Origin: Spinacia oleracea
Taxonomy: Eukaryota > Streptophyta > Magnoliopsida > Caryophyllales > Amaranthaceae
Reading direction: 5' to 3'
NCBI RefSeq assembly: GCF_020520425.1
Contig: NC_079491.1
Span: forward strand, 22,559,449 to 22,623,448
Length of the DNA: 64,000 nucleotides
A model generated the notes under the pieces. It saw nothing but the letters and a program-made list of their open reading frames with translations, did no database searches and had not been told where the DNA came from. This document shows positions 21,401-33,252 of this stretch, piece by piece (the stretch's first letter is position 1; each line of letters opens with the position of its first letter). Both the position numbers and the translations under genes were made by a program.

Positions 21401-24046
21401 GGGTGGGGTATGAGTTTGAACTTTAGACACGGACTCATACCCTACCCAATAACACCTAGGTCCATACCTTGCTTGGACTCATAGGGTAATATTAAAACTT
21501 GTACCCTTAAATAAGGGTAGGGTCTGGGGTCTTGGGCGTTTGGACCCATTGTATCCCTAGTTAGCATCCTATTACCCCACACTATGTGAAGGATTGAAGT
21601 TTCGTTTTAGGAATTGTGGTATTTTAACAAAGTGCTATGGATTAGCATAGCTTAGGCACCATTTACAGCAGAAATTAAGAAAGAAGAAGATGGTTTTGAT
21701 TCATAAGCTGGAAAATAAAGGATAAGCACCTGAGAACATACCTGGTTCGCTAGTATGAGATTGGGTACGGGTTCGCAATTCGCTACCTAATTTGCTAAAT
21801 TAGACCAAAATTATACCATTTTGATGTTGTAATTCGCTTTTCCGCTTCGCGGTTCGTGGGTTGATTGAAGGATTAGGTAACACTGCCTGAGAAGCTTGAT
21901 TCTTTCTCAAATAAATCTCTAAAAGCTAACAGAATTCTCATCAATATTCAATATAATCCGCTCTCTAATACTTCATCCGTCCCATATTTATAGTCCCGTT
22001 TGATAAAAAAACACGGATATTAAGAAAAGTGGAATATAGTACATGGGAAAGTGGAATTTAGTAAATTGGTAATTGATTTATATGGGAAAGTGGAATATAG
22101 TACATGAGAAAGGGAATATAGGATATGAGGAAGTGTAATATAGTACATGTTTTTGTTTTATTGTGTTTTCAGTGCATTTTTAATTAATATAGTACATGGG
22201 AAAGTGGAGAATGTAATAGCCAAAAATAGAAAACAAGACTATAATTTTGGGACGCCCGATTAGGAAAACAAGACTATATTTTTGGGACTCCCGATTAGGA
22301 AAGCATGACTATAATTATGGGACGGAGGGAGTATGCTCTATATTAGAGCTTTTCCTCTAACAAACTACTTATCTTATTCTTCAAGCTACTAACAAGTTAT
22401 CTGTATATCTACTACCTAAACTCCTAAAGTGCCCCTCCCCTAGATATTGATGCTTAGCACATGAGTGAAGCAGTAATAAAGTTAGCAAGTAAGTTACAAA
22501 TTTACAACTATTCACAAAACCCCATATATATCGTGGTGGGGGGTTAGTAAAAACTTTAATCTGCAGAAGTGGAAGGATTAAGGGTTCATGTTTAGAAGTC
22601 GTACGTGCACAGCGAGATTCCATCATTTAATCACCTGATAGCTCAAATTGCCAAGTAGAATCAGCTGTAAGATAAAGCAGAGAAGTGTGAGCTAACTAGC
22701 AACTGCTTCAGACATCCAGAAAGCACTAGAATGCTGCAAATGAAAGGTCTTCAGCATAGAATGATAAGAAAAGCCATAGAATGATAAGAAAAGCTCTGCT
22801 ATAAATGAACAGACCAACCAAAATCCCACCTAGTGACTGTAAACGAGAACTGAAGTGTTCATAACTGATAGCAAGCATAAGTTTCATACTAGTGAGTAGT
22901 CAATTAATCCAGTGTATAACAGTTCTTTCATCTGTTAATTACACCTACTGACCTACTAGCATCTTCGAACAAAATTTCGCTGTAAAAGAGGTCACTAGTA
23001 AGGCAGCTCCCTGTGAACACTTGGACATTTATTTTTAACCAAACAGAGTAAATGATCTCAAAATAAAAGACATACCATATAATCTGTATGACTGGCATCC
23101 TTCTTTCCATAAACTTTGCTAGCATTTTGCTGCTAATTATCAAGATTCAGAGCTTGTCGAGCACGTCTAATTAGGAATGTAGGATCAAAATTTTCATCCC
23201 AGTACCAGCTCCAAATTACATTTTAAAACAAAGGTTGTGACTATATTTGTATGTGTTAATTAGTATTTGGCTTTTTTTCCCTTATAATGTCGTAGAGTTA
23301 CAAGAAACATGTTCGCTGCAGATACTTGATTTTTGGTTTATGCTGATTTTTGCAGGTTAGTTGTTGCATTTGTTATGCTTTTTAGAGGAATTGATGGGAA
23401 TGAACATTGTTCTTGGTGCCATTATTTGAGTTGTGTTCCTACATCAAAATGGAGCTGTAATTCGGAGCCTGGATCCTGTCTGGTGTGTTTCTTTCTTTCA
23501 ATGTTTCTCATATGGTTTACTTCCTTTCTCTCTCGATTCTTCCAAATCCTGAAAGATGTGTCCCCATTTTGCTATTCTGATATTGGTGCACTCAGACATT
23601 TTGTGTGTTACCAAATAACCTGCTTCTTTCTGCATTTAAAGAAAGCAAAATTCTATATTTAATGGGGCATGACCAGAGTCTGTCACCCGCGTGTTAGAGG
23701 GAACTTGACTTGACATTTACGTGATTGTCTTTAAAAAAGTTCTCTTTCAGAAAAGAAAGGGATGCTTAATACATGCATCGCCTTTTCTTTTTCCGCTTTG
23801 TTTAGCCTGAAGTCTGTGGCTATTAGACTAGGCATAAAATTAAGGCATACTTCCGTATTAGAGAATGTACTCCGTATATGATAACACTTGATAAATTTCA
23901 TTTTCCATTTGCAGCAAAGCCAACTAGGCAATCAGATGAATTTGACATGCGTGACCAGTGGGAAGTCCAGAACATATAGCTTATCAAATATCACCAATTC
24001 TCAGCTTAATGGTCTTTGCAGTCAGCTCTGCAGCAACTTTAGATAA
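15425..24046 (+). CDS. Rhomboid-like intramembrane serine protease, six exons, 394 aa
   Basis: Exons 15425-15762, 16465-16628, 16843-17006, 17103-17362, 23356-23482 and 23915-24046; all introns are GT-AG and phases join exactly. Rhomboids cleave single-pass membrane proteins within the bilayer. A first membrane helix (about 56-78) follows a hydrophilic, Pro/Ser-rich N-terminus. The core has [20 protein letters not shown] (oxyanion-side His146 and Asn150), GASGA with nucleophile Ser198, and [10 protein letters not shown] with catalytic His250, so the dyad is intact. A last helix (about 297-318) spans the exon 4/5 joint. A tail with eight Cys ([10 protein letters not shown] onward) matches plant secretory-pathway RBL proteins of the RBL1 type; the family normally sits in Golgi membranes. 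Start chosen as the first ATG that gives the family N-terminus. Intron 4 (5993 bp) is full of mobile elements. Which RBL paralogue this is remains uncertain. Confidence 0.93.
17492..17592. repeat. Two-part inverted repeat in intron 4
   Basis: ATAGAAATTCTAGATT (17492-17507) and GAGGGTAGCCTATA (17521-17534) reappear as exact reverse complements at 17577-17592 and 17563-17576. The left side carries a 13-base spacer that the right lacks. The hairpin would have a 28-base loop. The remainder of 17593-18054 shows no gene or recognised element. Confidence 0.75.
18055..18775. other. Segment bounded by 15-bp direct repeats
   Basis: TGTACAATAAATATA occurs exactly at 18055-18069 and 18761-18775, 706 bp apart. 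The right copy is part of a perfect 11-bp-arm palindrome at 18759-18784. The segment encloses the MITE at 18163-18617 plus flanks. The repeats could be a long target duplication or the ends of a larger element. Confidence 0.55.
18163..18617. mobile_element. Second MITE of the TTTTTACCACC family
   Basis: Left side repeats TTTTTACCACCTAAAACAAT, then TTTTTACCACTTAAAAATAA, then ATTTTAACCCCTCTTAAC; the right side carries the same three in reverse complement (GGTTAAGAGGAGGTAAAAT, AGTTGGTAAAAAACAA, TTTTAGGTAGTAAAAG). The middle is a short non-coding stretch. Same architecture as 12476-12977, with three units per end instead of four. Confidence 0.7.
18785..19659. other. Intron 4 sequence, nothing recognised
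   Basis: AT-rich intron DNA. No frame, RNA gene or element end can be supported. Confidence 0.5.
19660..20640 (-). pseudogene. LINE (L1-type) 3' fragment with zf-RVT domain remnant
   Basis: On the minus strand, 20582-20361 reads a motif like [20 protein letters not shown], the segment downstream of the reverse transcriptase in plant L1 LINEs. 20124-19888 reads [20 protein letters not shown], the zinc-binding reverse transcriptase domain (zf-RVT) signature EET..HLFF.C. Frames change between pieces and stops interrupt, so the copy is dead. It is truncated at the 5' side, as LINE copies usually are, and lies antisense to the rhomboid gene in which it sits. Confidence 0.75.
20820..20950 (+). mobile_element. 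SINE-like fragment in intron 4
   Basis: Contains GAGTGGGG, CTCAAGCGTTGACC and GGTGCTAGTTCAGTAGGG, shared in order with the better-preserved SINE at 24840-25010, and is followed at about 20938 by an A-run. The promoter-like head is degraded. Confidence 0.55.
21222..21345. mobile_element. Small foldback MITE
   Basis: TACACCCGAGTGCACCGTGC at the left pairs with GCATGGTGCACCCGGGTGTA at the right with two mismatches. A second inner inverted pair (ATTTTCTCCTC / GAGGAAATGT region) lies at the centre, so the element is almost wholly self-complementary. Class not assigned. Confidence 0.65.
21400..21568. mobile_element. hAT-like fragment
   Basis: The right end, read on the minus strand, begins CTAGGGATACAATGGGTCC and continues with GGGTCT/ACCCTA words, resembling hAT MITEs that open TAGGGATGNCAATGGG. 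The left end is not clear. Low-certainty call. Confidence 0.35.
21971..22331. mobile_element. Stowaway MITE (361 bp)
   Basis: Left CTTCATCCGTCCCATATTTA preceded by TA; right ATAATTATGGGACGGAGGGAG followed by TA. The interior holds repeated GGGAAAGTGGAATATAGTAC words and two direct copies of a TTTTGGGAC(G/T)CCCGATTAGGAA segment. Confidence 0.85.
22334..23355. other. Remainder of intron 4
   Basis: No gene or element recognised. AGAATGATAAGAAAAGC is directly repeated at about 22757 and 22778. The 3' splice site is TTTTTGCAG at 23347-23355. Confidence 0.5.
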
Positions 24047-24336
24047 GTGTTGATGGATAGATGTTAAGATAACCTGAGGTGAATATAGAAACTGCCATGT
24101 AAAGCCTTAATTTTTCTGTTTATATATCGTGCTGATTTTTGTAAATTAAGCTCAGAGCCTGAGACAAATCCATAATATTGTATCATCCAATTGATTTGTT
24201 AAGAGATGTTATCATATGGCTATGCGACTTACTAGTTACTGGCATACGGCTTCTACTACTGCCTACTTGTTCTTTACGGTTGGATAGCTGAACCGGTTAT
24301 ATTGGTTATGTGATTTTGTAATTGGAACAACACTTA
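24047..24336 (+). other. 3' untranslated region and flank of the rhomboid gene
   Basis: T-rich sequence after the TAA stop. A loose AATAAT-type polyadenylation context occurs around 24170. The gene's downstream side is closed by a MITE at 24337. Confidence 0.4.
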
Positions 24337-24595
24337 GGCTCCGTTTGGTTTGGTGTATAACATTTTTAGTGTAAAATGATTTTCCATGGAAAACACAATT
24401 CCAAACTAATTTTTCCTTGTTTGGTTCCTTAAAAGAAAATGAGAGAAGATGATGAAGATTGAGGGGAAGAAAAGAGAGGGAGGTAAGAAGGAAATGTGTA
24501 AAAATGGTTTTCCTCACTTTCAAAAGGGAAAAGGGTTTGACTAAAAATAAAAAATCGTTTTCGATGAAACGTTTTACACCCTATCAAACGGAGCC
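24337..24595. mobile_element. Tourist-like MITE (259 bp)
   Basis: Inverted ends GGCTCCGTTTGGTTTGGTGT and the reverse complement of GGCTCCGTTTGATAGGGTGT, flanked on both sides by TTA, the PIF/Harbinger target. The interior contains two mirror-like segments around GTTTTCC(A/T)TGGAAAAC. Inserted about 290 bp beyond the rhomboid stop codon. Confidence 0.85.
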
Positions 24596-24839
24596 TTATA
24601 AAACCAAGTCGTCAGTAATCTACTGTTCTTGCGAATCTGTCGCCACGAATACAAATGTTGCCTAAAATTTCTTCTTGTTTTTCAACTTGTAGTTCCCCTT
24701 TTCTCTTTACTACTAGCTGAACCAAACTTGGTTTCCTTACTTTCCTAATGACGATTTATGTTTAAAATAAAGGTTTACCATTGAAGTTTACTCTAACTCC
24801 GCATACCAAATAAAACAAATATAGTAATATACACATTGT

Positions 24840-25010
24840 GACATAAGTTGGTGGAGTTAATGGGGAATTCACCTTGTGACTTGGAGGTCACAGGGTCGAG
24901 CACCATCAGCTGCGAAATGTTTGGGAGTGACTCAAGCGTTGACCTACGTAGCTGAACTGGTTAACCTGTGCTAAGTGTTGGTTCAGTAGGGGGGAGATAG
25001 AGTATAATAA
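24840..25010 (+). mobile_element. tRNA-derived SINE
   Basis: A box-like AAGTTGGTGGAGTTAATGGG and B box-like GGTCACAGGGTCGAGCACC lie about 40 bp apart, as in an RNA polymerase III promoter of tRNA origin. A unique body follows (CTCAAGCGTTGACC, then GTTGGTTCAGTAGGG). The 3' end is ragged with no long A-tail. Confidence 0.75.
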
Positions 25011-25515
25011 CAAATACTATTTGGCCCGGCGACGCCCCAGGTTTAGAGTTGTCAAAACATATTATTGGGTCGGGTTTGGGTTGGATCATCTCGGGTCTCG
25101 GTTAATGATTAGGCCGGGTCATGTCGGAATTTTTCCCATTTGGGTTGTTTCAAGTCGGGTTCGGGTTAAGTCATTTTCAGTCGGTTCAATTTCGAGTTCG
25201 GGTCTTATATAGTCGGTTTTGAATCGGGTTTGTAGCAGTTAATCCTCGGATTCGGGTCAAGTTCGGATCGGATAATTTTCGGGCCGGTTAAAATGCAGGT
25301 TGGGTTCACTCTCGGACACGGGTTAAGATCGTGTCCAATAACTATCTTTTGAATCGGGTTCGCTCAATGTCGGGTCAGGTTCACTCTCGGACACGAGTTT
25401 GTAGAAGATAACTTCTGTTTATTTAAATAGTAAGGTAATTAAGTTGTTCAACACGTTTCTATTTTTCTAGATCAAGTAATAAAATTAGTAATATAGTGAT
25501 ATGTTCATATTTTAT

Positions 25516-28409
25516 TGTAACACCCTGACAATTCTCTCTTTTCTAAAACAACATTTTAATATAAAACGTAGAGAATTATCAAGGCATTATCGCCCGTGTG
25601 AAAACGTAACGGCTTATTCAGAATTTTGCAGCGGAAAACATAAAACTAACTTTAGGTTTATAAATAATCGATTACAGGTTTAATCCCAAAAATCATCCAA
25701 CGAAAATAAGGAAATATAAATAGTACGACAAGTTTAAAGTCCCAATTAACAAACCCAAGTTAACTTAGCAAATCAAAACTAAATACAAGCTCTCTATTCC
25801 CGATCCCAATGATGCAACATCTTCAAACCTGCAGATGGACAATGCTTATTGATCCTTAGAGACTGCTCACCAAAGATTGGGTCATCACATGATCAATAAG
25901 GCATAGCCATGATCAACATGCACAAGCAAAAGCACGCAATCAGCAAAGCTGAGTACTACATACTAAATCAATAATAATCCTAACATGATTCTATTAAACG
26001 AACAATCCTAACATGGTACTAAATAAAACATAAGCAAGGATAATCAAGATATACTGACTTGAAGACTATATTTGACTGAACTAGACCTTTGTATCATTAA
26101 CATTATTTTAATTGAAATAGTCAATGGACTGAGTTGTCTACTAGAAACTTCTTCTTCTTCACTAAGGAAGACGAGGTACGGGCGCGACTCCGTAAACCCC
26201 AATGACCTGCGATATCGAGGGACTTTTAAATAAAAATAGAACTGGTGATCAATTCGGCCCCAGAAAAAGCCATAGGCTACCCATGACCCCAACTCCTGAT
26301 TGTCCGTCACTTCAGACGTGCACAGTCTAAAGCTATTGCTACTCATTTTCACTTTACATGACTTAACTTTTAATACTTGGTTATGACTCATCAAACATAA
26401 ATATTATATTCAACAAGTAAACACAACTTCTTATATCTTTGAATTAAACCAGTGATCACAACATTCAACCAAGAGCCAATTCCAACTATTTTAATCCTTC
26501 CTTTATCCATATTTAAAAACCTTTATTAGGTATAAGGTTCAACTACCAAACAAGGTCCTCGGCCCTTATAAAGTAGTGAAAATCTAAAGAGGAACAACGA
26601 TCAATAAAGATCTAAACCAATATTAAATAATATAAAGTTCCACAAAACCAACATGCTTGCATCAATATTCCATGCTAACATGATTCAATTCTTATAAATA
26701 AAGTTCTATGCTCAACGCATTAATTCAACGACATTGAACATGAAATTCCAACATAAACAAGTTCATAAATATATTCATCATATTCTCAATACAACACACA
26801 TCCAAGCACACGGTATGTACGTACCTTGTTTAAACAAACTGATAGGCCACTTTAACGAATTCAAAAGTCGCCCACAAAGAATTCTCCGCCTAAAAACAAC
26901 CAATAAAATTCCCCAATCAATTTCTAATAATTTACAGCAACACTAACGTACTCTAAAAACATCCTAAACATATTTAGAACGTTCCCCAATGACAACACTT
27001 AGCTACCAAGCCTCCTAACATAGATTACTACACTAATGATCACCAATTATCATAAACTCCAATAAAGCATCTCTTTTTTAAAGTTCTAGCAATATAAAAT
27101 AGTTTAAAACTTCGCCAAACCATAATTAATATGCTTAAAATCATAAAAACGATAACCTTAATAATTCATAAACATCATACCATGATTTTAAAACTATTAA
27201 AACCTTAAAAATTCATGCTTTAATAATTAAAATTCATTATTTCGATGCAATCGCATAATCTGAAAAATTAGATTTATTATTTAAACATAATATATAATCT
27301 GAAAATATAATTTAATCATAATAACTTATAATTTACATTCAATAAACATGAATTAAATCACTAAACTAATTAAAACCCTAACTTATACATTAATCAACCA
27401 AAACTGAAAATAATTAATTTATAACATCAACACCAAATCTGAAAATTATAATTTAACTATAAAGATTAATAATTTAATTCAAGAAACATAAATTCAAATT
27501 AATAAACTTAATTAAAACATTTAAATAACTTAGGGTTTAAGAAATTAACCAAAAGAGAGAATGAAGAGTGGCTGGCCGGCGGTCAGAGACGGCGGCAGAA
27601 GGGCACAGTCGACGGTGGCGGGGCGCGCTGGCTGGTGGGTCAGCGGTGGTAGCTGCGACTGAATTCTGCTTGCGGAATAGGAAGAACGAAGGGGAGTTCC
27701 GGCGAGCAGGAAGGAGAACAAGGAGGGTGTTGGTGTGGCGAAGAACGCGGCGGCGCAGCGATGGAGGCTGGGCGGCGACGCTGCGGTGGTGCGGCGGCTG
27801 AGCGAAAACAAAAATACAGCAACACCGATTAATTGGTGTGCAAGAAACTGAAATCAAAGAGTTTAGGAGAACGAAAGAGAGAGAAGGAGAAGAGGAATTA
27901 CCGGCGGTAAGGCTGCGGACGACGGAGGGAGAAAGCTGCCGGCGGTGGTGGCGGCTGAGAGGTACGGTGGTTGCAGCAAGGGGAAGAAGCGTGAGGGAGG
28001 AGGGTATGAGGGTTTTCTGGTTCACGTGAATGATGAGAGTTTTTTTTTTTTTTTTCCCTTTTACGTGAATTGAAAGAGTAGGAAAGGAGTAAAGTATTTT
28101 GGGTCTTATTATTTGGGCTTTGACAATTGGGCTAGAATTAGAATTGAACTTTTACGTTTGAATCCAAAATCGATTAGGCTTATTTTCCAAATTCCAATGT
28201 GTTTTCGTAATTCAGATTCTTTTCAACATAAAATTCTAAAATTATTTTTCATTTCATAAATCGTTATAATATTTATTTAAAACGTAAATAAAATAAAATA
28301 AATATACGTTAATTATATATTTATTACTAAAATTCATAAATTCTATTTAAATATAAATAATATACGTTAAAATATATTAACAAAATTTATAAATTTACGG
28401 GGGATTACA
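25516..28409 (-). mobile_element. Solo LTR, TGTAATCCCCCG family (2894 bp)
   Basis: On the minus strand it starts TGTAATCCCCCGTAAATTT and ends GTCAGGGTGTTACA. Target duplication TTTAT at 25511-25515 and 28410-28414. No internal region, so it arose by recombination between two LTRs. It is clearly related to the LTRs at 30328, 37789 and 59181 but with many differences. A GC-rich block at 27550-28030 gives long chance frames, including a 162-codon minus-strand frame that is not annotated as a gene. Confidence 0.88.
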
Positions 28410-28416
28410 TTTATAG

Positions 28417-29935
28417 TGTTTTTACCCCGTCCCTTAGTACTTTTTGATCTCAAATGAGCTATTCGGAGCAAATTTTAGTACTAATGTGCTCCTTTTAGTG
28501 TGGTTGTAGTTTCAGGTTCATCATTGTAGAAATTAGCATATTTTTGTGCATTTCCTACTCATTTGAATCAATACAAGAGATTATGTACTTTCGAGAGCAC
28601 AAACATTGAGTTGGAAGAGTTAACAAGTAAAGCGAATAGTGAAAGAAGTAGAAAAGCGACTCTCGTCCACTCTTTTGATCATAACCCAAGTTATACAACT
28701 CCAAATGCAGTGATTTTAATTGGGTTGGATTCTAAATTTCAAGATCTTTCCAACGAGTGGTCATTTGCCTAATTCCGATAAATAACGAAGGAGTTATGAC
28801 GTTTTGAAGATAGAGATTTTGTGCAGTTTTGCACCGAAAACCGGCCGGGTTCTGAAAACCGGCAGGTTTTGAAAAAAGGAGGATTTTAATTTTAGGCTCA
28901 AACCCGGCAGGTTTTCACAAACCTGGATGCCAGGTTTTCGCTACCTGTAGGTTTTCTATGCTGGGAAGGACCGAAAACCGGCCGGTTCTCACAAACCGGG
29001 GTGCCAGGTTTTCGGCCCCAACCCGTATTCCTTTTGTTCGTTTCTCTACGTAGGTTTAAGGGGGAGGCTATATATATTAAATTAGCTTTTGGTAGTAAAC
29101 TCTCTCGTAATTTTCCGTATTCTATTTCCTAGTACTAGAACTTTAACTTAGTTTTTACTCATACAACTTTGTCAACACTTAATTTTAGTTTCAATTCAAG
29201 TTTTAATCTTTCAATTATTTCCTTGTTCGTCAATTAGGTATTAATTCATTCCTTATCTTTATTATTCAATTTCGTTTAGTTCTTTATTTTATTATTTGTC
29301 TTCAATCATGTTTTCTATAATATTATTTTATTTGCTTATTATTAATATGAGTGAGTAGTCTAATTTCTAGGGTTTAGGGGATCCATAAATGTATGATTGG
29401 GGATTGATTAAAAAAAAAATTCTTATTTTTAACTATAATTTCTATAGCTTGTTTTGTTTGTTCGTCAATTCTGTTCGGCCGGACTATTTTGATTGAATTT
29501 GATGAATCTTAGATTATGCGCCAAGAGGTATAAATCTGATGTTCATGATCTGTGGTTATAGACAGGATTTATTTCTAGTACATAGCGAGAGCCTGCTAGT
29601 TGTAATTTCCTAAGGAATTCATAAGATTCGAGAGATGCATGTTTTCCTAGTTATGGTCATTAATTGTTTATTATTATCTGTCGTCAATCCCTAGTCTGCA
29701 TTTGTGGTGAACCGTCGCCCTAGATTCTTTTAATATTGATATTTTCGTATTTTATTATTGTCGTAGTATATTAATCAACCAAATCAACCCTTTTTGTTAT
29801 TCCCAATAGTCTAGACTTGTCGTTTAATAGTAGAAAGAACGTTGTTTCCCTGTGGATTCGACCCTGACTTCCCTTGCTATTTAGCTAGTGATTTTAGGTT
29901 TATCTTTGATTAGGTGATACGACTTTAGCCTGTCA
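28417..29935 (+). mobile_element. Solo LTR, Athila-like (1519 bp)
   Basis: TG...CA ends (TGTTTTTACCCCGTCC to TTTAGCCTGTCA) with a TATAG duplication at 28412-28416 and 29936-29940. The right part contains TTTCCCTGTGGATTCGACCC, typical of the U5 of Athila-type Ty3/gypsy LTRs. The left part carries repeated AAACCGGC(C/A)GGTT words around 28845-29015. Confidence 0.75.
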
Positions 29936-30327
29936 TATAGACTTATGGTTGAAGTTAATTACTATTTGATATGGTCAATGGAAGTTCGGGTTGTCAACAT
30001 ATCGGGTAAAATTGTGTATCGAGTTGTCACAAGTCAAGCAAATAACAAGTTTCAATGAGTTAGAATCGGGTTCGGGTTGGTATCAGATAGGGTGTTGAAT
30101 CGGATTCGGATCAGTATCGGGTCGGGTTAATTCAGTTATCGGTTATCTTCAGGTCGGGTGTCGGGTTTGGGTCATACAATACTAGGTCAAAATCGTTTAT
30201 CGATTTCATCGGGCCCATGTCGTGTTACAGGTTTCCTATTTTAATAACAATTTGGGTTTCGGTTGGTTACGGATATGGTCGGTTCATGCCGGGTTTTGAA
30301 AACTCTACCCCGGGTTACTACATCAAT

Positions 30328-33252
30328 TGTAACACCCCGACAATTCTCTCTTTTCTAAAATAACCTTTTAATATAAAACATAGAGAATTATCAAGGCATT
30401 ATCGCCCGTGTGAAAACGTAACGGCTTATTCAGAATTTTGCAGCGGAAAACATAAAACTAACTTTAGGTTTATAAATAATCGATTACAGGTTTAGTCTCA
30501 AAAATCAACCAACGAAAATAAGGAAATATAAATAGTATGACAAGTTTAAAGTCCATTTAAACAAACCCAAGTCAACTTAGCAAATCAAAACTAAATACAA
30601 GCTCTCTATTCCCGATCCCAATGATGCAACATCTTCAAACCTGCAGATGGACAATGCTTATTGATCCTTAGAGACTGCTCACCAAAGATTGGGTCATCAC
30701 AGGATCAATAAGGCATAGCCATGATCAACATGCACAAGCAAAAGCACGTAATCAGCAAAGCTGAGTACTACATACTAAATCAATAATAATCCTAACATGA
30801 TTCTATTAAACGAACAACCCTAACATGATACTAATGAACACAAACAAGGGCAGACAAAACATGATAGTTTGACGACCATACTTGACCAGACTAGACTAGG
30901 CTAGACTTTTAGCAATAATATTATTTTAGTTGAAATAGACAATGGACCGAGTTGACCATCCAGAAGTCTTCACTAAGGAAGACGAGGTACGGGCGCGACT
31001 CCGTAACCTCAGTGACCTGCGATATCGAGGAACGTTTAAATAAAAATAGGACACGGTGATCAATCCGGTCCGAATTAAAGGCCATGGGCTACCACCATGA
31101 ACCCCAACTCCTGTTTGTCCGTCACTTCAGACGTGCACAGTCTAAAGCTATTGCTATTCAGTTTCACTTTACATGATTTACAAATTGAGATCCCGTTATG
31201 ACTCAACCATTACATAAGACAGACAATTCACATTTGTTCACAACTGTTTTTTTTTATCTTGGAATTAAGTAAGTGATCATAAAAGCATCAATCAAGACTC
31301 ATTCCAACTTAACCAACCTTTCCTTTAACCATGAGCAACCCTGTATATGGGCATAAAGTTTCAACTTACTAAACAAGGTCCTCCGCCCTTATAAAGTAGT
31401 GAAAAGATAGAAAGGGAACAACAACCAATTGATCCAACCCAATCATATAGAATAATCTAGTGTCCCCAACCAACATGTTTGTATCAAACATCCATACTAA
31501 CATGTTACAGTTCTTATAGTGCAAAATAAGTTCAATAAGTTTGTCCAACAGTATTAAACATGCACATTCCATATAACCAAGTTTGTCTATAATATCAACA
31601 TCACCAAGTTCAACAATAATATCAACATGATTTCAACAATTAGCACACATTCCAAGCACGCAGGTATGTACGTACCTTGTGTAAACAAACTGCAAGACCA
31701 CTTTAATAATTCAAAAGTCGCCTACGGAGAATTCTCCACCTAACAACAACCAATATAGACTCATATCAATTCATATTGAATTTTCAACAACATTAGGGAG
31801 CTTCAAACCCTTCCTAAACATAATTAGAACATTTTTCAATATCGAAACTTGAATATTTGGTTTCCTAGCATCATAATTATTATATTAATTATTGAAATTC
31901 GTTGAAAACTTTTGCAAACATCGTACTTTAAATTTTCAGCAATATAAATTCATTTAAAAGCTTCACCAAGGTCAATCTACGTTCCTAGTATCTCAAAACA
32001 ACCAATTCAATAATTCATACTCAACCTATCATGATTAAAAATCATAAAAACCTTGAATTTCATACTTTAAACAATCAAAATTCATATTTCAAAGTAATTT
32101 GATAATCTGAAAATTAATAACTTTATTATATAATTTGCATAATCTGAAATTTATAATTTAAATTACAAAATCATCACTTTAATTCAAGAAACATAATTCA
32201 AATTAATGAAACATAATTCAAATTAATAAATCATAATAAGCCCTAACTTATAATTCAATCAACCAAAACTTGAAATTAATTCGTTTATAAACTCAACCAA
32301 CATCTGAAAATCATGTTCAAACCATAAAAATTATGAATTTAATATCAATAACATAATTTCAATTAACAATTATAATTAATTAAAATAATTAGTTACTTAG
32401 GGTTTAAGAAATAACCAAAGAGAGAAAACAAGAAGCTGCCGGTGGACAAGGTGGTGCGGCAACAAGCGGGCAGGTGGTGCAGCGGCTGAGTGACGCTGCT
32501 GGTGGTTGCGGTGGCCGTGCAGCGACGGCTGAGTTTGTGGGGCAGGAAGAAAGAAGCAACGAGAGAAGGGAATGTCGTTGCGTGCGTGGAGGAGAACGAA
32601 GGGAGAGGAGAGGTTTCTGGTGTGGGCGAAGGACGCGGCGGCGCAGCAATGACTGGGCGGATACTGCGGTGGCGCGGAGGCTGAGCGAGAACAAAAACAG
32701 AGTAACTATTAATGGGTGTGCAACCAAGACCAAGGAGTTTAAGAGAACGAAAGAGAGAGAAGGAGAGGGAGGATTACCGGCGGCTGAGGCTTCGGTAAAG
32801 GACGACGGTGGTCGGCTGGACGGCGGCGACGAGAAGAGGGGCTTGAGGTTCCTGTTCACGTGCAGCAGGAAGAAGAGGGAAAGAGGGTTTTTGTTTCCTT
32901 TGAGTTTTACGTGAGTGAAGGAGAGGAGAGAGAGTTATGGGTTTATTTTGGGTTTATTTGTTTTGGGCTTCACCAATTTGGGCTAGGATTAGGATTTACT
33001 TTTAGTATTTGAATCCAAAATCGATTAGGCTTGGTTTCCCAATTTCAAATGTGTTTTCGAAATTCAAAGTCTTTTCAACATAGAATTCTAAAATTATTTT
33101 ACATTGCATAAATCATTAAAACATTTAAAACGTATAAAAATAAATATTCGTTAATTAAATATTTATTTCTAAAATTCGTAAATTCTATTCAAATATAATT
33201 AACTATACGTTAAAATAAAAATATAAAATGTATAAAATTACGGGGGATTACA
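30328..33252 (-). repeat. 3' LTR of the gypsy element
   Basis: Minus-strand 3' LTR, 2925 bp, ends TGTAATCCCCCG and TCGGGGTGTTACA. All sampled stretches and every frame in it match the partner LTR at an offset of 7461 bp. The GC-rich block 32430-32900 contains long overlapping chance frames. Confidence 0.92.

Larger units (their letters stand above)
25038..30312. mobile_element. hAT-like element split by two solo LTRs
   Basis: Left end CAGGTTTAGAGTTGTCAAAAC (25038) and right end GTTTTGAAAACTCTACCCCG (to 30312) are imperfect inverted repeats of hAT type. Both flanking parts (25060-25400 and 29960-30290) consist of degenerate TCGGGT/CGGGTT words. No 8-bp duplication is recognisable, so it is old. 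25516-28409 and 28417-29935 inserted into it later. Confidence 0.55.

Noticed and set aside
27537-28025. 162-codon minus-strand frame and overlapping plus-strand frames in an LTR
   Set aside because: They coincide with the GC-rich block of a solo LTR; frames are open on both strands at once, and the corresponding frame in other LTR copies differs in sequence and end. Chance frames.
32404-32914. Frames of 146 and 151 codons in the gypsy LTR, repeated at 39865-40375
   Set aside because: Exact repetition is due to the LTR pair. Both strands are open because of high GC; no domain recognised.
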